Assembly: GCA_943789365.1 (NCBI GenBank)
Contig: CALSTV010000001.1
Span: 434,001 to 498,000, forward strand
Direction: 5' to 3'
Length of the DNA stretch: 64,000 bases
DNA from: an uncultured Flavobacteriaceae bacterium
GTDB lineage: Bacteria > Bacteroidota > Bacteroidia > Flavobacteriales > Flavobacteriaceae
Every line of letters starts with the position of its first letter. Within the stretch, counting starts at the first letter, position 1. Below the pieces are notes generated by a model. It was not told the origin of the DNA, did not search any database, and saw only the letters and a program-made list of their open reading frames with translations. A program made the translations under genes and the position numbers. Shown piece by piece: positions 46,111-55,643 of the stretch.

Positions 46111-47097
46111 TCAACCTACTATTAGCTCTAAACTCTTTTTCGCCTTTAGACCTAAAAGTGAACGCTTTGCTTCTTCAAATGCGGTTTCAAAACTTTTGCT
46201 GGCATCAAATGTTTTCAATGCAAAAGCGGCATTTGTAAGTACTACATTGTTCTGTGCTTCGGTTCCTTCACCGTTAAGCACTCGCACAAAAATTTCTGCT
46301 GCTTCTGGAACTGAGTTTCCTCCAAAAATTTCAGAGGGTTGTATGGTAGGCAATCCTAAATCGGTTGGATGTACTGTTTGTTCTCCTTCTTTTGTAAACA
46401 ATTTAAAAGGACTTGTTAGGGATATTTCATCATACCCATCTAAGGCATATAATACTCCGTAATTTAATGATGTTCCTTGCAACAAATAATTATAGGTTCT
46501 TGCTACTTCTAAATTAAATACACCTACCAATTGATTCTGTGGTTGACTTGGGTTTACCAAAGGTCCTAACATATTAAAAAAGGTTTTTAAACCAAGTTCT
46601 CGACGCACGGGCCCAACGGCTTTCATCGCAGGATGAAATAAAGGGGCATGTAAGAAGCAAATATTCGCTTTGTCTAATTGCTTTTTCAATACAGCTTCAT
46701 TGTTTGTAAATGTATAGCCTAAATGCTCTAACATGTTTGAGGAACCTGAGGCGGAAGACACACTATAATTTCCATGCTTTGCTACTTTATTTCCGGTACC
46801 AGCAACTACAAAGGATGTGAGTGTAGAGATGTTAAAAGTGTTTTTACCATCACCTCCTGTACCGCACAAATCGATCGTATTAAAATCAGAAAAGTTCATA
46901 CGAACTGCCAATTCCAATAAGGCTTCTCTAAAACCAGTCAATTCTGCCACGGTTATCGAACGCATCATAAAAACGGTCATAAATGCGGCCATATGTGCTG
47001 CATTGTATTTTTCTGCTGCTATATCTACCAAAACTTGCTTAGCCTCTTGTTGGGTTAATGTTTGGTGTTCAAATAGTTTATTTAATATTGCCTTCAT
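46111..47097 (-). CDS. trpD: Anthranilate phosphoribosyltransferase
   Basis: The 328-residue protein has the PRPP-binding loop CGTGGDGKNTFNIST and the metal-site and glycine-rich segment KHGNYSVSSASGSSNMLEHL. It transfers phosphoribose to anthranilate. The ATG overlaps the trpG stop by one base (TAATG), a translational coupling. Confidence 0.96.
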   Translation of the reverse strand: MKAILNKLFEHQTLTQQEAKQVLVDIAAEKYNAAHMAAFMTVFMMRSITVAELTGFREALLELAVRMNFSDFNTIDLCGTGGDGKNTFNISTLTSFVVAGTGNKVAKHGNYSVSSASGSSNMLEHLGYTFTNNEAVLKKQLDKANICFLHAPLFHPAMKAVGPVRRELGLKTFFNMLGPLVNPSQPQNQLVGVFNLEVARTYNYLLQGTSLNYGVLYALDGYDEISLTSPFKLFTKEGEQTVHPTDLGLPTIQPSEIFGGNSVPEAAEIFVRVLNGEGTEAQNNVVLTNAAFALKTFDASKSFETAFEEAKRSLLGLKAKKSLELIVG

Positions 47098-47669
47098 TAT
47101 AAATCTGCTAAAAAGTTACGCACCATTTGCTCTCCTAATGGTGTTAAAATAGATTCTGGATGAAATTGCACAGCGCTTACTTTAAACGTGTTGTGTTTTA
47201 AGGCCATTATTCCACCTTCTTCATCAATTGCTGTTATTTTTAAATCTTTAGGGAAATCGGCTTCGGCTGCTATCCAAGAATGGTACCTTGCTGCCTCAAA
47301 TTTTGAAGGCAATCCTTTGAATATTACAGCTTCATTATCAACCACTTCCATGGTAGTTGCTACACCGTGGTATACCTTATCCATATTGATAATTGTCCCA
47401 CCAAAGACTTCCGTAATTGCCTGTAAACCAAGACATACAGCAAATATTGGTTTTATACCTGCATAGGTACGAATCACTTCTTTTAAGATTCCTGCTTCAT
47501 CTGGGATTCCTGGTCCAGGAGAAAGCATCAGTACGTCGTAGCTACCTACGTCTTCAATTGAAATTTTATCATTTCTATATACTTCCGGGAATACACCAGT
47601 TATTTCTTCTACCATATGTACAAGATTGTAGGTGAAAGAATCGTAATTGTCTATTATTAATATTTTCAT
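47097..47669 (-). CDS. trpG: Anthranilate synthase component II (glutamine amidotransferase)
   Basis: The 190-residue class I amidotransferase has the oxyanion-hole motif SPGPGIPDEAG, the catalytic Cys in FAVCLGLQAI, and His-Glu in VQFHPESIL. It supplies ammonia to TrpE. A shared role in folate synthesis as PabA is possible, as in other bacteria. Confidence 0.95.
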   Translation of the reverse strand: MKILIIDNYDSFTYNLVHMVEEITGVFPEVYRNDKISIEDVGSYDVLMLSPGPGIPDEAGILKEVIRTYAGIKPIFAVCLGLQAITEVFGGTIINMDKVYHGVATTMEVVDNEAVIFKGLPSKFEAARYHSWIAAEADFPKDLKITAIDEEGGIMALKHNTFKVSAVQFHPESILTPLGEQMVRNFLADL

Positions 47670-47751
47670 TTTGTTGCTCTCGTATTAGAGGAAAATCAAT
47701 TTGATGTATACTGCTTTAAAGCGATCCTACAATCAATATTATTTACACTTA

Positions 47752-49146
47752 TTAAATTTTTTCGGCCAATTCCAATGCTTTTTTCAAAGCCGCCAATTTG
47801 TTGTTCACTTCTTGTAATTCCTTTTCTTCAACAGAATCAATTACAATTCCTGCTCCGGCTTGTGAATACAAAACATTGTTTTTACTGACAAATGAACGAA
47901 TTGCAATGGCCAAATTCACCGATCCATCCAAACCAATTACACCAACTGCACCTCCATAAAAACCTCTACTTTGATTTTCATAGGTATCTATCAGTTGCAT
48001 AGCTTTGTATTTTGGAGCACCACTAAGGGTACCTGCTGGAAACGTATCACCAACTATTTCTATTGGATTTCCTTTGATATCACCTTCAACAGTAGATACC
48101 AAATGTATTACATGACTAAAATATTGTACTTCTTTAAAGACTTCCACAGAAACATGGTCAGCATGTTTACTCAAATCATTTCTAGCCAAATCTACCAACA
48201 TTACATGTTCTGCATTCTCTTTGGTGTCTTCAGATAATTTCTTTCCAAGTTTAATATCTTCAGCCATATCCCCAGTTCTTCTAAAAGTACCTGCAATAGG
48301 ATTGATTGTTGCCTTTCCTTTACCCACTTTAATCTGAGCTTCTGGAGAAGATCCCATGAGCTTAAAGCTACCGTAATCGAAATAAAACAAATATGGTGAA
48401 GGGTTGATCGAACGCAGTGCTCTGTACACATTGAATTCATCTCCTTTAAAACTTTGTTGAAACTGTCTAGACAATACAATTTGAAAGACATCACCTCGTT
48501 TACAATGTGCTTTCCCTTTCGACACATATTCCTTAAATTCTTCATCTGTACAGTTTGAGGTTTCCTCATTTTCAAATGAAAAGCTTTGTGTAGTATATGC
48601 TTTTGATCTTAATATCGTCTCTATTTCATCCAAACGAGATTCTTGACCTTCCTCTAGGTTTTCTATCAAAATCATTTCGTCATTAAAATGATTTATCGCT
48701 ATTACGAATCTAAAAAAGCTGTATTGAAGTAACGGTATTGCAGAAGCTGCTGGTTTTACATTTAATTCAATATTTTCAAAATACTGAACGCCATCATAGG
48801 TAGTGTAACCGTACAAACCGTTAAATCCTTTTATCTCTGGCGCACAATCCAAATCAATACAGCCCGTATACTCTTGAAAAATGGAATAAAAATTGGTGTT
48901 TTCCAATTTCTTACGCTCCAATTGTTCGGCTCCATGGGAAAGGTTTAAATAATGGTTTTCAGCTTTTATCGTCACCACCGGGTCTACACATAGAAAAGAA
49001 AAACTTTCTTCCTTACTGTGATAATCCGAGCTCTCCAAAAGCAATGTGTTGGCAAACTTATCTCTAAATTTCAAATACAAACCAACAGGTGTTACCGTAT
49101 CGGCAATGATGTTTTTTGTAATGGATTTGAACTTAATTTTTTTCAT
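47752..49146 (-). CDS. trpE: Anthranilate synthase component I
   Basis: The 464-residue protein turns chorismate plus ammonia to anthranilate. The tryptophan feedback-site motif LLESSDYHS lies near residue 35. The catalytic domain shows KRGDVFQIVLSRQF, SPSPYLFYFDYG-like NPSPYLFYF, AGTFRRTGD and GAPKYKAMQL. It is the first structural gene of the operon, preceded by a leader peptide and an attenuator. The operon order E-G-D-C-F-B-A is common in Bacteroidota. Confidence 0.96.
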   Translation of the reverse strand: MKKIKFKSITKNIIADTVTPVGLYLKFRDKFANTLLLESSDYHSKEESFSFLCVDPVVTIKAENHYLNLSHGAEQLERKKLENTNFYSIFQEYTGCIDLDCAPEIKGFNGLYGYTTYDGVQYFENIELNVKPAASAIPLLQYSFFRFVIAINHFNDEMILIENLEEGQESRLDEIETILRSKAYTTQSFSFENEETSNCTDEEFKEYVSKGKAHCKRGDVFQIVLSRQFQQSFKGDEFNVYRALRSINPSPYLFYFDYGSFKLMGSSPEAQIKVGKGKATINPIAGTFRRTGDMAEDIKLGKKLSEDTKENAEHVMLVDLARNDLSKHADHVSVEVFKEVQYFSHVIHLVSTVEGDIKGNPIEIVGDTFPAGTLSGAPKYKAMQLIDTYENQSRGFYGGAVGVIGLDGSVNLAIAIRSFVSKNNVLYSQAGAGIVIDSVEEKELQEVNNKLAALKKALELAEKI

Positions 49147-49213
49147 TTCTTATATTTTTACTTTTGGCCCTTTACAGCCAAATAGTCATTTTTACAACGA
49201 GGCATTTTTCAAA

Positions 49214-49285
49214 CAAAAAAAAGCTTATCGTGAGATAAGCCTTTTAAATTTATATGTTAAATACAAAACACAGGATTATTCTCAC
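49214..49285 (-). promoter_or_regulatory. trp attenuator: terminator and alternative antiterminator
   Basis: On the minus strand AAAGGCTTATC (49244-49234) and GATAAGCTTTT (49229-49219) form an 11-bp stem with one G-U pair, loop TCAC and a T-tract: an intrinsic terminator 73 nt before trpE. GTGAGAATAATCC (49285-49273), directly after the trpL stop, can instead pair with GGCTTATCTCAC (49241-49230), which would break the terminator. TCTCTTA in the leader peptide codons can pair with TAAGTGAGA. The layout matches the 1:2, 2:3, 3:4 scheme of enteric trp attenuators. Confidence 0.85.
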
Positions 49286-49336
49286 TTATGAATTAAGAGA
49301 GTACCACCACCATGTATTATTTGTATTGTATTCCAT
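49286..49336 (-). CDS. trpL: trp leader peptide with three tandem Trp codons
   Basis: A 16-codon ORF reads MEYNTNNTWWWYSLNS and ends in TAA at 49288-49286. Three consecutive TGG codons (49312-49304) are a very strong sign of a ribosome-stalling sensor for charged tRNA-Trp. The stop codon lies against the antiterminator strand, so a ribosome that finishes translation would mask it and favour termination, while a ribosome stalled at Trp would free it. A promoter lies about 20 nt upstream and the terminator 41 nt downstream, ahead of trpE. The gene is too short for normal gene callers. Control by attenuation is inferred from structure. Confidence 0.87.
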   Translation of the reverse strand: MEYNTNNTWWWYSLNS

Positions 49337-49355
49337 GTTCAAATTTATTGAGCTA

Positions 49356-49385
49356 CAAAAATAAGATTCATTTTTGAATGCACAA
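49356..49385 (-). promoter_or_regulatory. Promoter of the trp operon
   Basis: Minus-strand TTG (49385-49383) and TATTTTTG (49363-49356) are separated by 19 nt, matching the Bacteroidota consensus. Transcription would start about 7-15 nt before the trpL ATG. Confidence 0.75.
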
Positions 49386-49446
49386 ATTTTTAATGCGATT
49401 TTAACAAATATTTTCACCTTGGTTTACAACTGTCATGTAAGACACC

Positions 49447-49869
49447 TTACACGAACCGCTTTTTAAAAGTTTCTGAAAGCGACATGACTTTTGCATTTTT
49501 GTAATCATAAGTAATGAGCCCTGTTTTCACTTGCGCCAATGCTTTCCCTGTTGTTAGGTTATGCATCTGATAAAACAAATCAAACCCTAAACGATGTATA
49601 TCAAAAACACTTACGGAAATCTCAATTTGATCACCATAAAACCCTTCCGACTTATAGAGTATTGCGGTATCGGATTGAATCAAACCAGCACCTTCTACAT
49701 CCATTTCAGAATATCCAAATTGTTTTAAAAACTGAACACGGGCCTCATGTGCCAAAGAAAGCACAGCGTCATTGCCCAAATGCCCTCCATAATTCATATC
49801 GGAAACACGCAGCGTAATTTTTGTTTTAAAATGTATGTTCTCTGGAACTTCTAATTTTATTCTTGCCAT
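49447..49869 (-). CDS. Acyl-CoA thioesterase, hotdog fold (4HBT-like)
   Basis: The 140-residue protein has the single hotdog-fold pattern with VSDMNYGGHLGNDAVLSLAHEARVQF, where Asp/Asn and Glu are the expected active-site residues of the 4-hydroxybenzoyl-CoA-type class. It would hydrolyse an acyl-CoA thioester. It lies 59 nt after menA on the same strand; a part in menaquinone synthesis (DHNA-CoA thioesterase) is possible but not shown. Confidence 0.8.
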   Translation of the reverse strand: MARIKLEVPENIHFKTKITLRVSDMNYGGHLGNDAVLSLAHEARVQFLKQFGYSEMDVEGAGLIQSDTAILYKSEGFYGDQIEISVSVFDIHRLGFDLFYQMHNLTTGKALAQVKTGLITYDYKNAKVMSLSETFKKRFV

Positions 49870-49928
49870 GATCTCTATGTACTTAAAGGAGTACCGTTAT
49901 GTCAATGTTTTTTGTCCCTACCTAAAAT

Positions 49929-50822
49929 TTACAATAGCTGCCCGAGACCGAACAACAAAGCAAAAAGAAAGGTGCTAAGCGCTAGTTTTTTTAGTTCTGG
50001 ATCTAGTGTTTCGGGTTCTTCATTCGAATAAACGGTAACAAAGTGTTTGCCAATGGAAATGAACGCCAACAGATACAAAAATTGATAGGGTGATTCATAA
50101 TTAGTCACTACATATACTGTAGCAGAGACCAAGGCCAATACGATTAAAGCATAGTGGTATTTTTTTGCCTGAACAGCACCTAATTTCACTACAAGCGTGT
50201 TCTTCTGAGACAATATATCCGAAGCACGATCTCTCATATTGTTTAAATTTAAGACACCAGCACTTAAAAAACCAATAGAAAATGCAGGTAAAAATGTCGT
50301 TTTATCTATTTCTTGAGTATATAAAAACAAGCTTCCAACTACACTCAACAATCCAAAAAACACAAATACAAATACATCTCCCAACCCACTATAACCATAC
50401 GCTTTTTTACCCATGGTATATTTTATAGCAGCCGCTATACTCGCAAGTCCAAGCGCAAAATACAGTAATGAGTATCCAAAATGTTCACTTCCAAAAGCAA
50501 CATAAATTAATCCAATTGCTACTGCCAGTGTCAATACAATTGTAATATAAATGCCTTGTAACATTTGATTTGGACTGATAACTCCGCTTTGCAAAGCTCG
50601 TTTGGGTCCTACTCGATGTTCGTTATCGGTTCCCTTTACACCGTCTCCATAGTCATTGGCAAAATTTGATAGCACTTGAAATCCAATCGTAGTTAGTAAT
50701 GCCAGCAAAAACACTTGGCCATTGAAAACATTTTTTTCTGCTGCCAAAAAACCACCTACTATGATGCCTGACAAGGACAATGGTAAGGTTCTCAATCGAG
50801 CGGCTTGTACCCAATGCTTCAT
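49929..50822 (-). CDS. menA: 1,4-dihydroxy-2-naphthoate polyprenyltransferase
   Basis: This UbiA-family membrane enzyme of 297 residues has the two Asp-rich motifs: NFANDYGDGVKGTDNEHR (with RVGPKRALQSG) and NLNNMRDRASDI. It attaches a polyprenyl chain to DHNA in menaquinone synthesis. About eight transmembrane helices are evident. Confidence 0.93.
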   Translation of the reverse strand: MKHWVQAARLRTLPLSLSGIIVGGFLAAEKNVFNGQVFLLALLTTIGFQVLSNFANDYGDGVKGTDNEHRVGPKRALQSGVISPNQMLQGIYITIVLTLAVAIGLIYVAFGSEHFGYSLLYFALGLASIAAAIKYTMGKKAYGYSGLGDVFVFVFFGLLSVVGSLFLYTQEIDKTTFLPAFSIGFLSAGVLNLNNMRDRASDILSQKNTLVVKLGAVQAKKYHYALIVLALVSATVYVVTNYESPYQFLYLLAFISIGKHFVTVYSNEEPETLDPELKKLALSTFLFALLFGLGQLL

Positions 50823-50881
50823 ATATCTTATGCGTTATTTTTTTATTAATATCTACTTATTAAACTACTATTGATTCCAAG

Positions 50882-52069
50882 TTAAGCAATAACTCCCGAA
50901 CCTACTAATTCTTCATTTTTATACCAGGCAACAAATTGCCCTTCAGTAATTGCTGATTGTGCGTTTTCGAAGGCCACATACATTCCATTTTCCACTTTGT
51001 GTAAAACTGCTTTTTCCAAAGTTTGTCGATATCGAATCCTAGCTTCAACATCCATGGTTTCTCCTGTTTGCAACGTTAAATCTTCACGAATCCAATGCAA
51101 TTCATCGTTGGCCACAAACAACACTTTTCTATACAAGCCTGGATGGTTTTTACCTTCACCTGTATAAATCACATTATCTACTACATCTGTTTCAATTACG
51201 AATAATGGTTCTACGGTACCGCCAACTGCTAAGCCTTTACGTTGCCCCTTTGTAAAATAATGTGCTCCTTGATGTTTTGCAACAGCTTTCCCAAAACTAG
51301 GTTGGTATGTATACTTTTCTGCAAAAAAGGCCAATTCCGCTTCTTTTGTTTCAAATTGAGGTATTTCTTTTTGATACACCTCAGCAGTTGCAGGAATGGT
51401 TATAATTACCCCTTCTTTGGGTTGTAATTTTTGTTGTAAAAATTCTGGCAAACGCACTTTCCCAATAAAACAAAGGCCTTGTGAATCTTTTTTCTCTGCG
51501 GTGACTAAATCAATTTCTTTGGCTATTTCTCGCACCTCTGGCTTTGTCAATTCTCCAATTGGAAATAAAGCTTTTGACAGCTGCGCTTGCGACAACTGAC
51601 ATAAAAAATAGGACTGATCTTTATTGGTATCTTTCCCGGAAAGTAACTGAAACACATCGTTTCCGTCTTTTTCAACAATTCCTTTTCGACAATAATGCCC
51701 CGTTGCTACGAAATCTGCCCCTAAATCGAGTGCTATTTTCATAAAGACATCAAATTTGATTTCTCGATTACATAGTACATCAGGATTTGGAGTTCTTCCC
51801 ATTTCGTACTCACGAAACATATAGTCTACAATACGATCTTTGTATTGCTCGCTTAAGTCGACAACCTGAAAAGGAATTCCCAATTTCTCTGCTACAATCA
51901 TGGCATCGTTGCTATCTTCTAACCAAGGACATTCATTTGAAATAGTCACGGAATCGTCATGCCAATTTTTCATAAAAAGCCCAATGACTTCATAGCCTTC
52001 TTTTTGCAATAGATACGCAGCCACACTGCTATCAACACCTCCCGAAAGTCCAACTACAACACGTTTCAT
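50882..52069 (-). CDS. mnmA: tRNA-specific 2-thiouridylase
   Basis: The 395-residue protein thiolates U34 of tRNA for Lys, Glu and Gln. The PP-loop is [16 protein letters not shown] at the N-terminus; the catalytic cysteines lie in [16 protein letters not shown] and in [13 protein letters not shown]. The central [14 protein letters not shown] and the C-terminal beta-barrel are complete. Confidence 0.96.
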   Translation of the reverse strand: MKRVVVGLSGGVDSSVAAYLLQKEGYEVIGLFMKNWHDDSVTISNECPWLEDSNDAMIVAEKLGIPFQVVDLSEQYKDRIVDYMFREYEMGRTPNPDVLCNREIKFDVFMKIALDLGADFVATGHYCRKGIVEKDGNDVFQLLSGKDTNKDQSYFLCQLSQAQLSKALFPIGELTKPEVREIAKEIDLVTAEKKDSQGLCFIGKVRLPEFLQQKLQPKEGVIITIPATAEVYQKEIPQFETKEAELAFFAEKYTYQPSFGKAVAKHQGAHYFTKGQRKGLAVGGTVEPLFVIETDVVDNVIYTGEGKNHPGLYRKVLFVANDELHWIREDLTLQTGETMDVEARIRYRQTLEKAVLHKVENGMYVAFENAQSAITEGQFVAWYKNEELVGSGVIA

Positions 52070-52152
52070 TATTCTAATTTTTTAAGAGTGCAAAGATAGG
52101 CAATTGTATTCGAAATAAAGACAACATGCTTTTGCCTAATTGCAATGCGCTA

Positions 52153-52881
52153 TTATTCTTCAACTGCTTTTTTGCGCCGAGGAATTGAATCTCTCGATTT
52201 CTTTTTATTGGGCTCTTCTACTCCGGTGAGCACACCGTCTATATAAAACTCCCATCGCCCTACTCTTTTACCATGATCGTAGTGCCCTGTTTCACGAATG
52301 ATTCCGTTTTTATCATAATAAAATATTTTACCATGCATCTTATTCTGTTCATAGGGTATTTTGGAAACCAACTTCCCTTGATCGGTATAGCGAATACTGT
52401 TTCCGTGCATCATTCCGTTTAAATAATGTATTTCTTCAGTCAAGCTCCCATCAGGATAATACACTTTTACAGCCCCAGAAAGCTTACCTGCTTTGTAATT
52501 TTCTTCCAAAACAACTCTTTTGCCATCTGGTGCAAAATAAAGCCATTGCCCTACTCTATCCCGTTTGTTCATTTCTCCTTTACTCTCAAGAACACCCTGT
52601 TTGGTAAAAAACTGAACCTTACATCTATGATTTTTATTGTTGAATTCTTTGATGATATAAGGCGTACTGTTATTGAATTCTGAATAAAAATAAAAAATGC
52701 CAATTTCTTTACCATTCAAAAACTGGCCTTTATACCTGTAATTACCGTTTGCGTACTTTTTTTCCCATTTCCCAGTTTTATCGCCGTTGGAATTGAATTG
52801 ATTTACTGCTTTTTGAGCTTGAATAAACTGCATACTCACACACATGACACCAATAAAAAAAATAAAGTTTTTCGCTTTCAT
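52153..52881 (-). CDS. Secreted MORN-like repeat protein (YwqK family)
   Basis: The product has a signal peptide from the ATG at 52881 (MKAKNFIFFIGVMCVSMQFI, then QA) and seven or more strand-turn repeats such as NGNYRYKGQFLNGKEIG, DGSLTEEIHYLNGMMHG and NGIIRETGHYDHGKRVGRW. YwqK-type proteins are often annotated as toxin-antitoxin antidotes; here it is exported to the periplasm, so that label need not hold. It follows holA by 37 nt on the same strand. The frame is open further upstream to a TTG at 52902. Confidence 0.75.
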   Translation of the reverse strand: MKAKNFIFFIGVMCVSMQFIQAQKAVNQFNSNGDKTGKWEKKYANGNYRYKGQFLNGKEIGIFYFYSEFNNSTPYIIKEFNNKNHRCKVQFFTKQGVLESKGEMNKRDRVGQWLYFAPDGKRVVLEENYKAGKLSGAVKVYYPDGSLTEEIHYLNGMMHGNSIRYTDQGKLVSKIPYEQNKMHGKIFYYDKNGIIRETGHYDHGKRVGRWEFYIDGVLTGVEEPNKKKSRDSIPRRKKAVEE

Positions 52882-52918
52882 AAGAATGGGGTTTAATTTC
52901 AATAATTCGTATGCTCTT

Positions 52919-53920
52919 TTAATGCATTATTTTAAATAACAATTCTTTGAACAAATCTGATTGAGAAATAGAAGCGCCAACGCCTTTACTTTTAACATCT
53001 GCTTCTCTGAGGTAACCTATTACTTGAGACACTTTTCGCATGGGATAATTTCGAGACGCACTTACATAGTCGTCCACAAAATAAGGGCTTACTCCTAAAT
53101 TCTTCGCAACATTAGCTTTGGATTTATCTTGTAAACCGTGATACATTAACAACTGTGTAAAATAACTATTCAGTAAAGAAATGGTCATTACTGTTGGATT
53201 GTTCTTAGGGTTGTTTGAAAAATAGTTTACAATTTGATTTGCCTTGACTACATTCCTATTCCCAATCGCTTTTCGCAATTCGAAATTATTGAAATCTTTA
53301 CTAATTCCAATATTCTCTTCTATGTGACTTGGGTTAATGATGGTACCTGAGGGAAGAATCAATACCAATTTATCCAATTCATTGCTTATTTTACTCAGGT
53401 TCGTACCCAAAAACTCAACCAACATATGGGAGGCTTTGGGTTCCATTTGATAGCCTTTTCCATTCAACACTTTTCGAATCCAATCTGCCACCTGATTGTC
53501 ATATAGCTTTTTACTCTCGAAAACAACACCATCCTTAGCCACAATTTTGTGTAACTTTTTTCTTTTATCAAGTGTTTTGTACTTGTAATTAATGACTAAA
53601 ACTGTAGAATTCTGAGGGTTTTCTGCATAGGGAACCAATTTTTCAATGGTACGCGACAAGTCTTGAGCCTCTTTTACAATAACCACCGTTTTTTCTGCCA
53701 TCATCGGATAACGTTTCGCATTGGAAACAATATCCTCAATAGTCGTATCTCTTCCGTAAAGAACTACTTGATTAAAACCTTTTTCATCTTCAGATAACAC
53801 ATTGTTCTCAATAAAATCAGAAATACGATCTATATAATAGGACTCTTCACCCATCAAAATATAAATAGGTTTTGCATTTCCTGATTTGATATCTGATACA
53901 ATTTGATTTACTTCATTCAT
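52919..53920 (-). CDS. holA: DNA polymerase III delta subunit (clamp loader)
   Basis: The 333-residue protein has the HolA pattern: YILMGEESYYIDRISDFI at the start, VVIVKEAQDLSR in the Rossmann-like domain and LSKISNELDKLVL further on, with a helical C-terminus. It opens the sliding clamp at the replication fork. It is divergent from the HsdR_N-like gene. Confidence 0.9.
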   Translation of the reverse strand: MNEVNQIVSDIKSGNAKPIYILMGEESYYIDRISDFIENNVLSEDEKGFNQVVLYGRDTTIEDIVSNAKRYPMMAEKTVVIVKEAQDLSRTIEKLVPYAENPQNSTVLVINYKYKTLDKRKKLHKIVAKDGVVFESKKLYDNQVADWIRKVLNGKGYQMEPKASHMLVEFLGTNLSKISNELDKLVLILPSGTIINPSHIEENIGISKDFNNFELRKAIGNRNVVKANQIVNYFSNNPKNNPTVMTISLLNSYFTQLLMYHGLQDKSKANVAKNLGVSPYFVDDYVSASRNYPMRKVSQVIGYLREADVKSKGVGASISQSDLFKELLFKIMH

Positions 53921-54054
53921 AGTTCTTTTTTGTAACTAGTTCTCGTTATGCTTTTGCCTGGCGGCTGGCGGCCGGCAATGCAAAAAAAATAAAATTATTA
54001 AACTGCCCTCACTTTTGAGTCGAAACTTCGAACCAAAATACTTAGTTTTGTTTT

Positions 54055-54504
54055 ATGACACCTTTGAACCTGCCTTCTTATAATTTCAAAATCAAAAATA
54101 GCAAAAATAAGCGACTCATTTTTGACCCTATTCGAAAAAAATTCATGGTACTCACTCCTGAAGAATGGGTAAGACAGCATTTTGTTTCGTATCTGATTTC
54201 TGAGAAGAATTATCCCATATCTTTGATTGCTGTTGAAAAGCAACTCTCCGTAAATGGATTAAAAAAACGCACCGACATTCTCGTGTTTAACAAAGCAGGA
54301 AGTCCCGAAATTATTGTGGAATGCAAGGCGCCTTCTGTTCCAATCTCTCAAAGCACATTCGATCAAATTGCACGCTACAATTTAAAACTGCAAGCAAAAT
54401 ATTTGATCGTTACCAATGGTTTAGACCATTATTATTGCCAAATGGATATTGAAAATGAACGCTATCAATTTTTAAAAGGCATTCCTAAATACGGTGCATT
54501 CTAG
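54055..54504 (+). CDS. HsdR N-terminal-like (PD-(D/E)XK nuclease fold) protein
   Basis: The 149-residue protein corresponds to the isolated N-terminal nuclease domain of type I restriction HsdR proteins. A PD-(D/E)XK core is visible: RTDILVFNKAG and EIIVECKAPS, with LTPEEWVRQHFVSYLI before it. In Bacteroidota such solo copies sit divergent from holA, as here, which suggests a conserved housekeeping role rather than a defence system. No hsdM or hsdS is nearby. Activity is inferred. Confidence 0.85.
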   Translation: MTPLNLPSYNFKIKNSKNKRLIFDPIRKKFMVLTPEEWVRQHFVSYLISEKNYPISLIAVEKQLSVNGLKKRTDILVFNKAGSPEIIVECKAPSVPISQSTFDQIARYNLKLQAKYLIVTNGLDHYYCQMDIENERYQFLKGIPKYGAF

Positions 54505-54555
54505 CATCTTGTTTTATACTTCTATAAAAATTCACTTGATTTTAACTATTTCAAC

Positions 54556-54588
54556 TTGCCCTAAAATCAACAAATTAAAGTATGTTTG
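54556..54588 (+). promoter_or_regulatory. Promoter of the glycosyltransferase gene
   Basis: TTG at 54556-54558 and TATGTTTG at 54581-54588 (TAnnTTTG) precede the ATG at 54618; the spacing of 22 nt is at the upper end for this promoter type. Confidence 0.5.
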
Positions 54589-54617
54589 CAATCCATCTAT
54601 TTAAGTAGGAATTGTTT

Positions 54618-55607
54618 ATGAATATTGCTGTCGTTATTTTAAATTGGAACGGGAAAAAGTTATTGGAAACTTTTCTTCCATCCATTATAGCTTACAGTAA
54701 AGGAGCGACTCTTTATGTTGCTGACAATGCTTCTACAGACGATTCAATCTCATATATAAAAGAACATTTTCCTGAAGTTAACATCGTTAAAAACAAGGAA
54801 AACGGTGGTTTTGCTAAGGGGTACAACGACGCGTTACAATACATAGATGCGCCTATTTATGCTTTGGTAAATTCTGATATTGAGGTTACAGAAAACTGGT
54901 TGACACCAATTGTAAAAGAATTCGAAACACATAGTGACACGGCCATTATTCAGCCTAAAATTTTAGACTACAACAAAAAGAAAAAGTTTGAATATGCAGG
55001 TGCTGCTGGCGGTTTTATAGACATTCTAGGCTACCCATACTGTAGAGGACGTGTTTTTAACGCACTAGAAAAGGACAAAGGCCAATACAACGACACGACT
55101 ACCATTAACTGGGCCTCTGGTGCTTGTCTGTTTATTCGCTCGGAAATCTACCATAAACTCAAAGGATTTGATGAAGATTATTTTGCACATCAAGAGGAAA
55201 TTGACTTATGTTGGCGAGCAAATAATTTAGGTCATAACATTAAATACATTGGAACTTCAACGGTTTATCATGTTGGGGGCGCTACTTTGAATGAAGCCAA
55301 TTCATATAAGACTTTTCTAAATTTCAGAAACAGCTTGTATACTTTGGTTAAAAACCTTCCCAAAAGTAAAGTGTTGATTTTTGTATTGATACGAATGCTG
55401 CTAGACGGAGTTGCTGGACTTCGTTTTACGTTACAAGGAAGACCAATCCATACGCTTGCCATTTTAAAAGCACATATCAGCTTTTATAAGAATTTAAGAC
55501 GTATGATTGCGAAAAGAACAGAACACAACAACCACAACTACTACAAAACCACAAGTGTTGTCTGGAGTTATTTTATATTGAATATTCGAAAGTCGAATAA
55601 GCTTTAA
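54618..55607 (+). CDS. Family 2 glycosyltransferase
   Basis: A GT-A fold enzyme: the start MNIAVVILNWNGKKLLETFL, the nucleotide-sugar-binding YVADNASTDDS, the DxD-like VNSDIEVTENW and GACLFIRSEIY with DEDYFAHQEEIDLCWRA are characteristic of GT2 rhamnosyltransferase-like enzymes. I chose ATG 54618 over TTG 54612. A hydrophobic C-terminal segment suggests membrane association. It should build a surface glycan; donor and acceptor are unknown. Confidence 0.88.
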   Translation: MNIAVVILNWNGKKLLETFLPSIIAYSKGATLYVADNASTDDSISYIKEHFPEVNIVKNKENGGFAKGYNDALQYIDAPIYALVNSDIEVTENWLTPIVKEFETHSDTAIIQPKILDYNKKKKFEYAGAAGGFIDILGYPYCRGRVFNALEKDKGQYNDTTTINWASGACLFIRSEIYHKLKGFDEDYFAHQEEIDLCWRANNLGHNIKYIGTSTVYHVGGATLNEANSYKTFLNFRNSLYTLVKNLPKSKVLIFVLIRMLLDGVAGLRFTLQGRPIHTLAILKAHISFYKNLRRMIAKRTEHNNHNYYKTTSVVWSYFILNIRKSNKL

Positions 55608-55643
55608 CGAATTGCCTCCTCATAAAAAAGATTACATAAAGAT

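Noticed and set aside
52153-52881. Toxin-antitoxin pair at the YwqK-like gene
   Set aside because: The protein has a signal peptide and no toxin gene is adjacent; the neighbours are mnmA and holA.
54055-54504. Type I restriction system
   Set aside because: Only an isolated HsdR_N-like domain is present, without helicase, hsdM or hsdS; its place beside holA points to a housekeeping gene.
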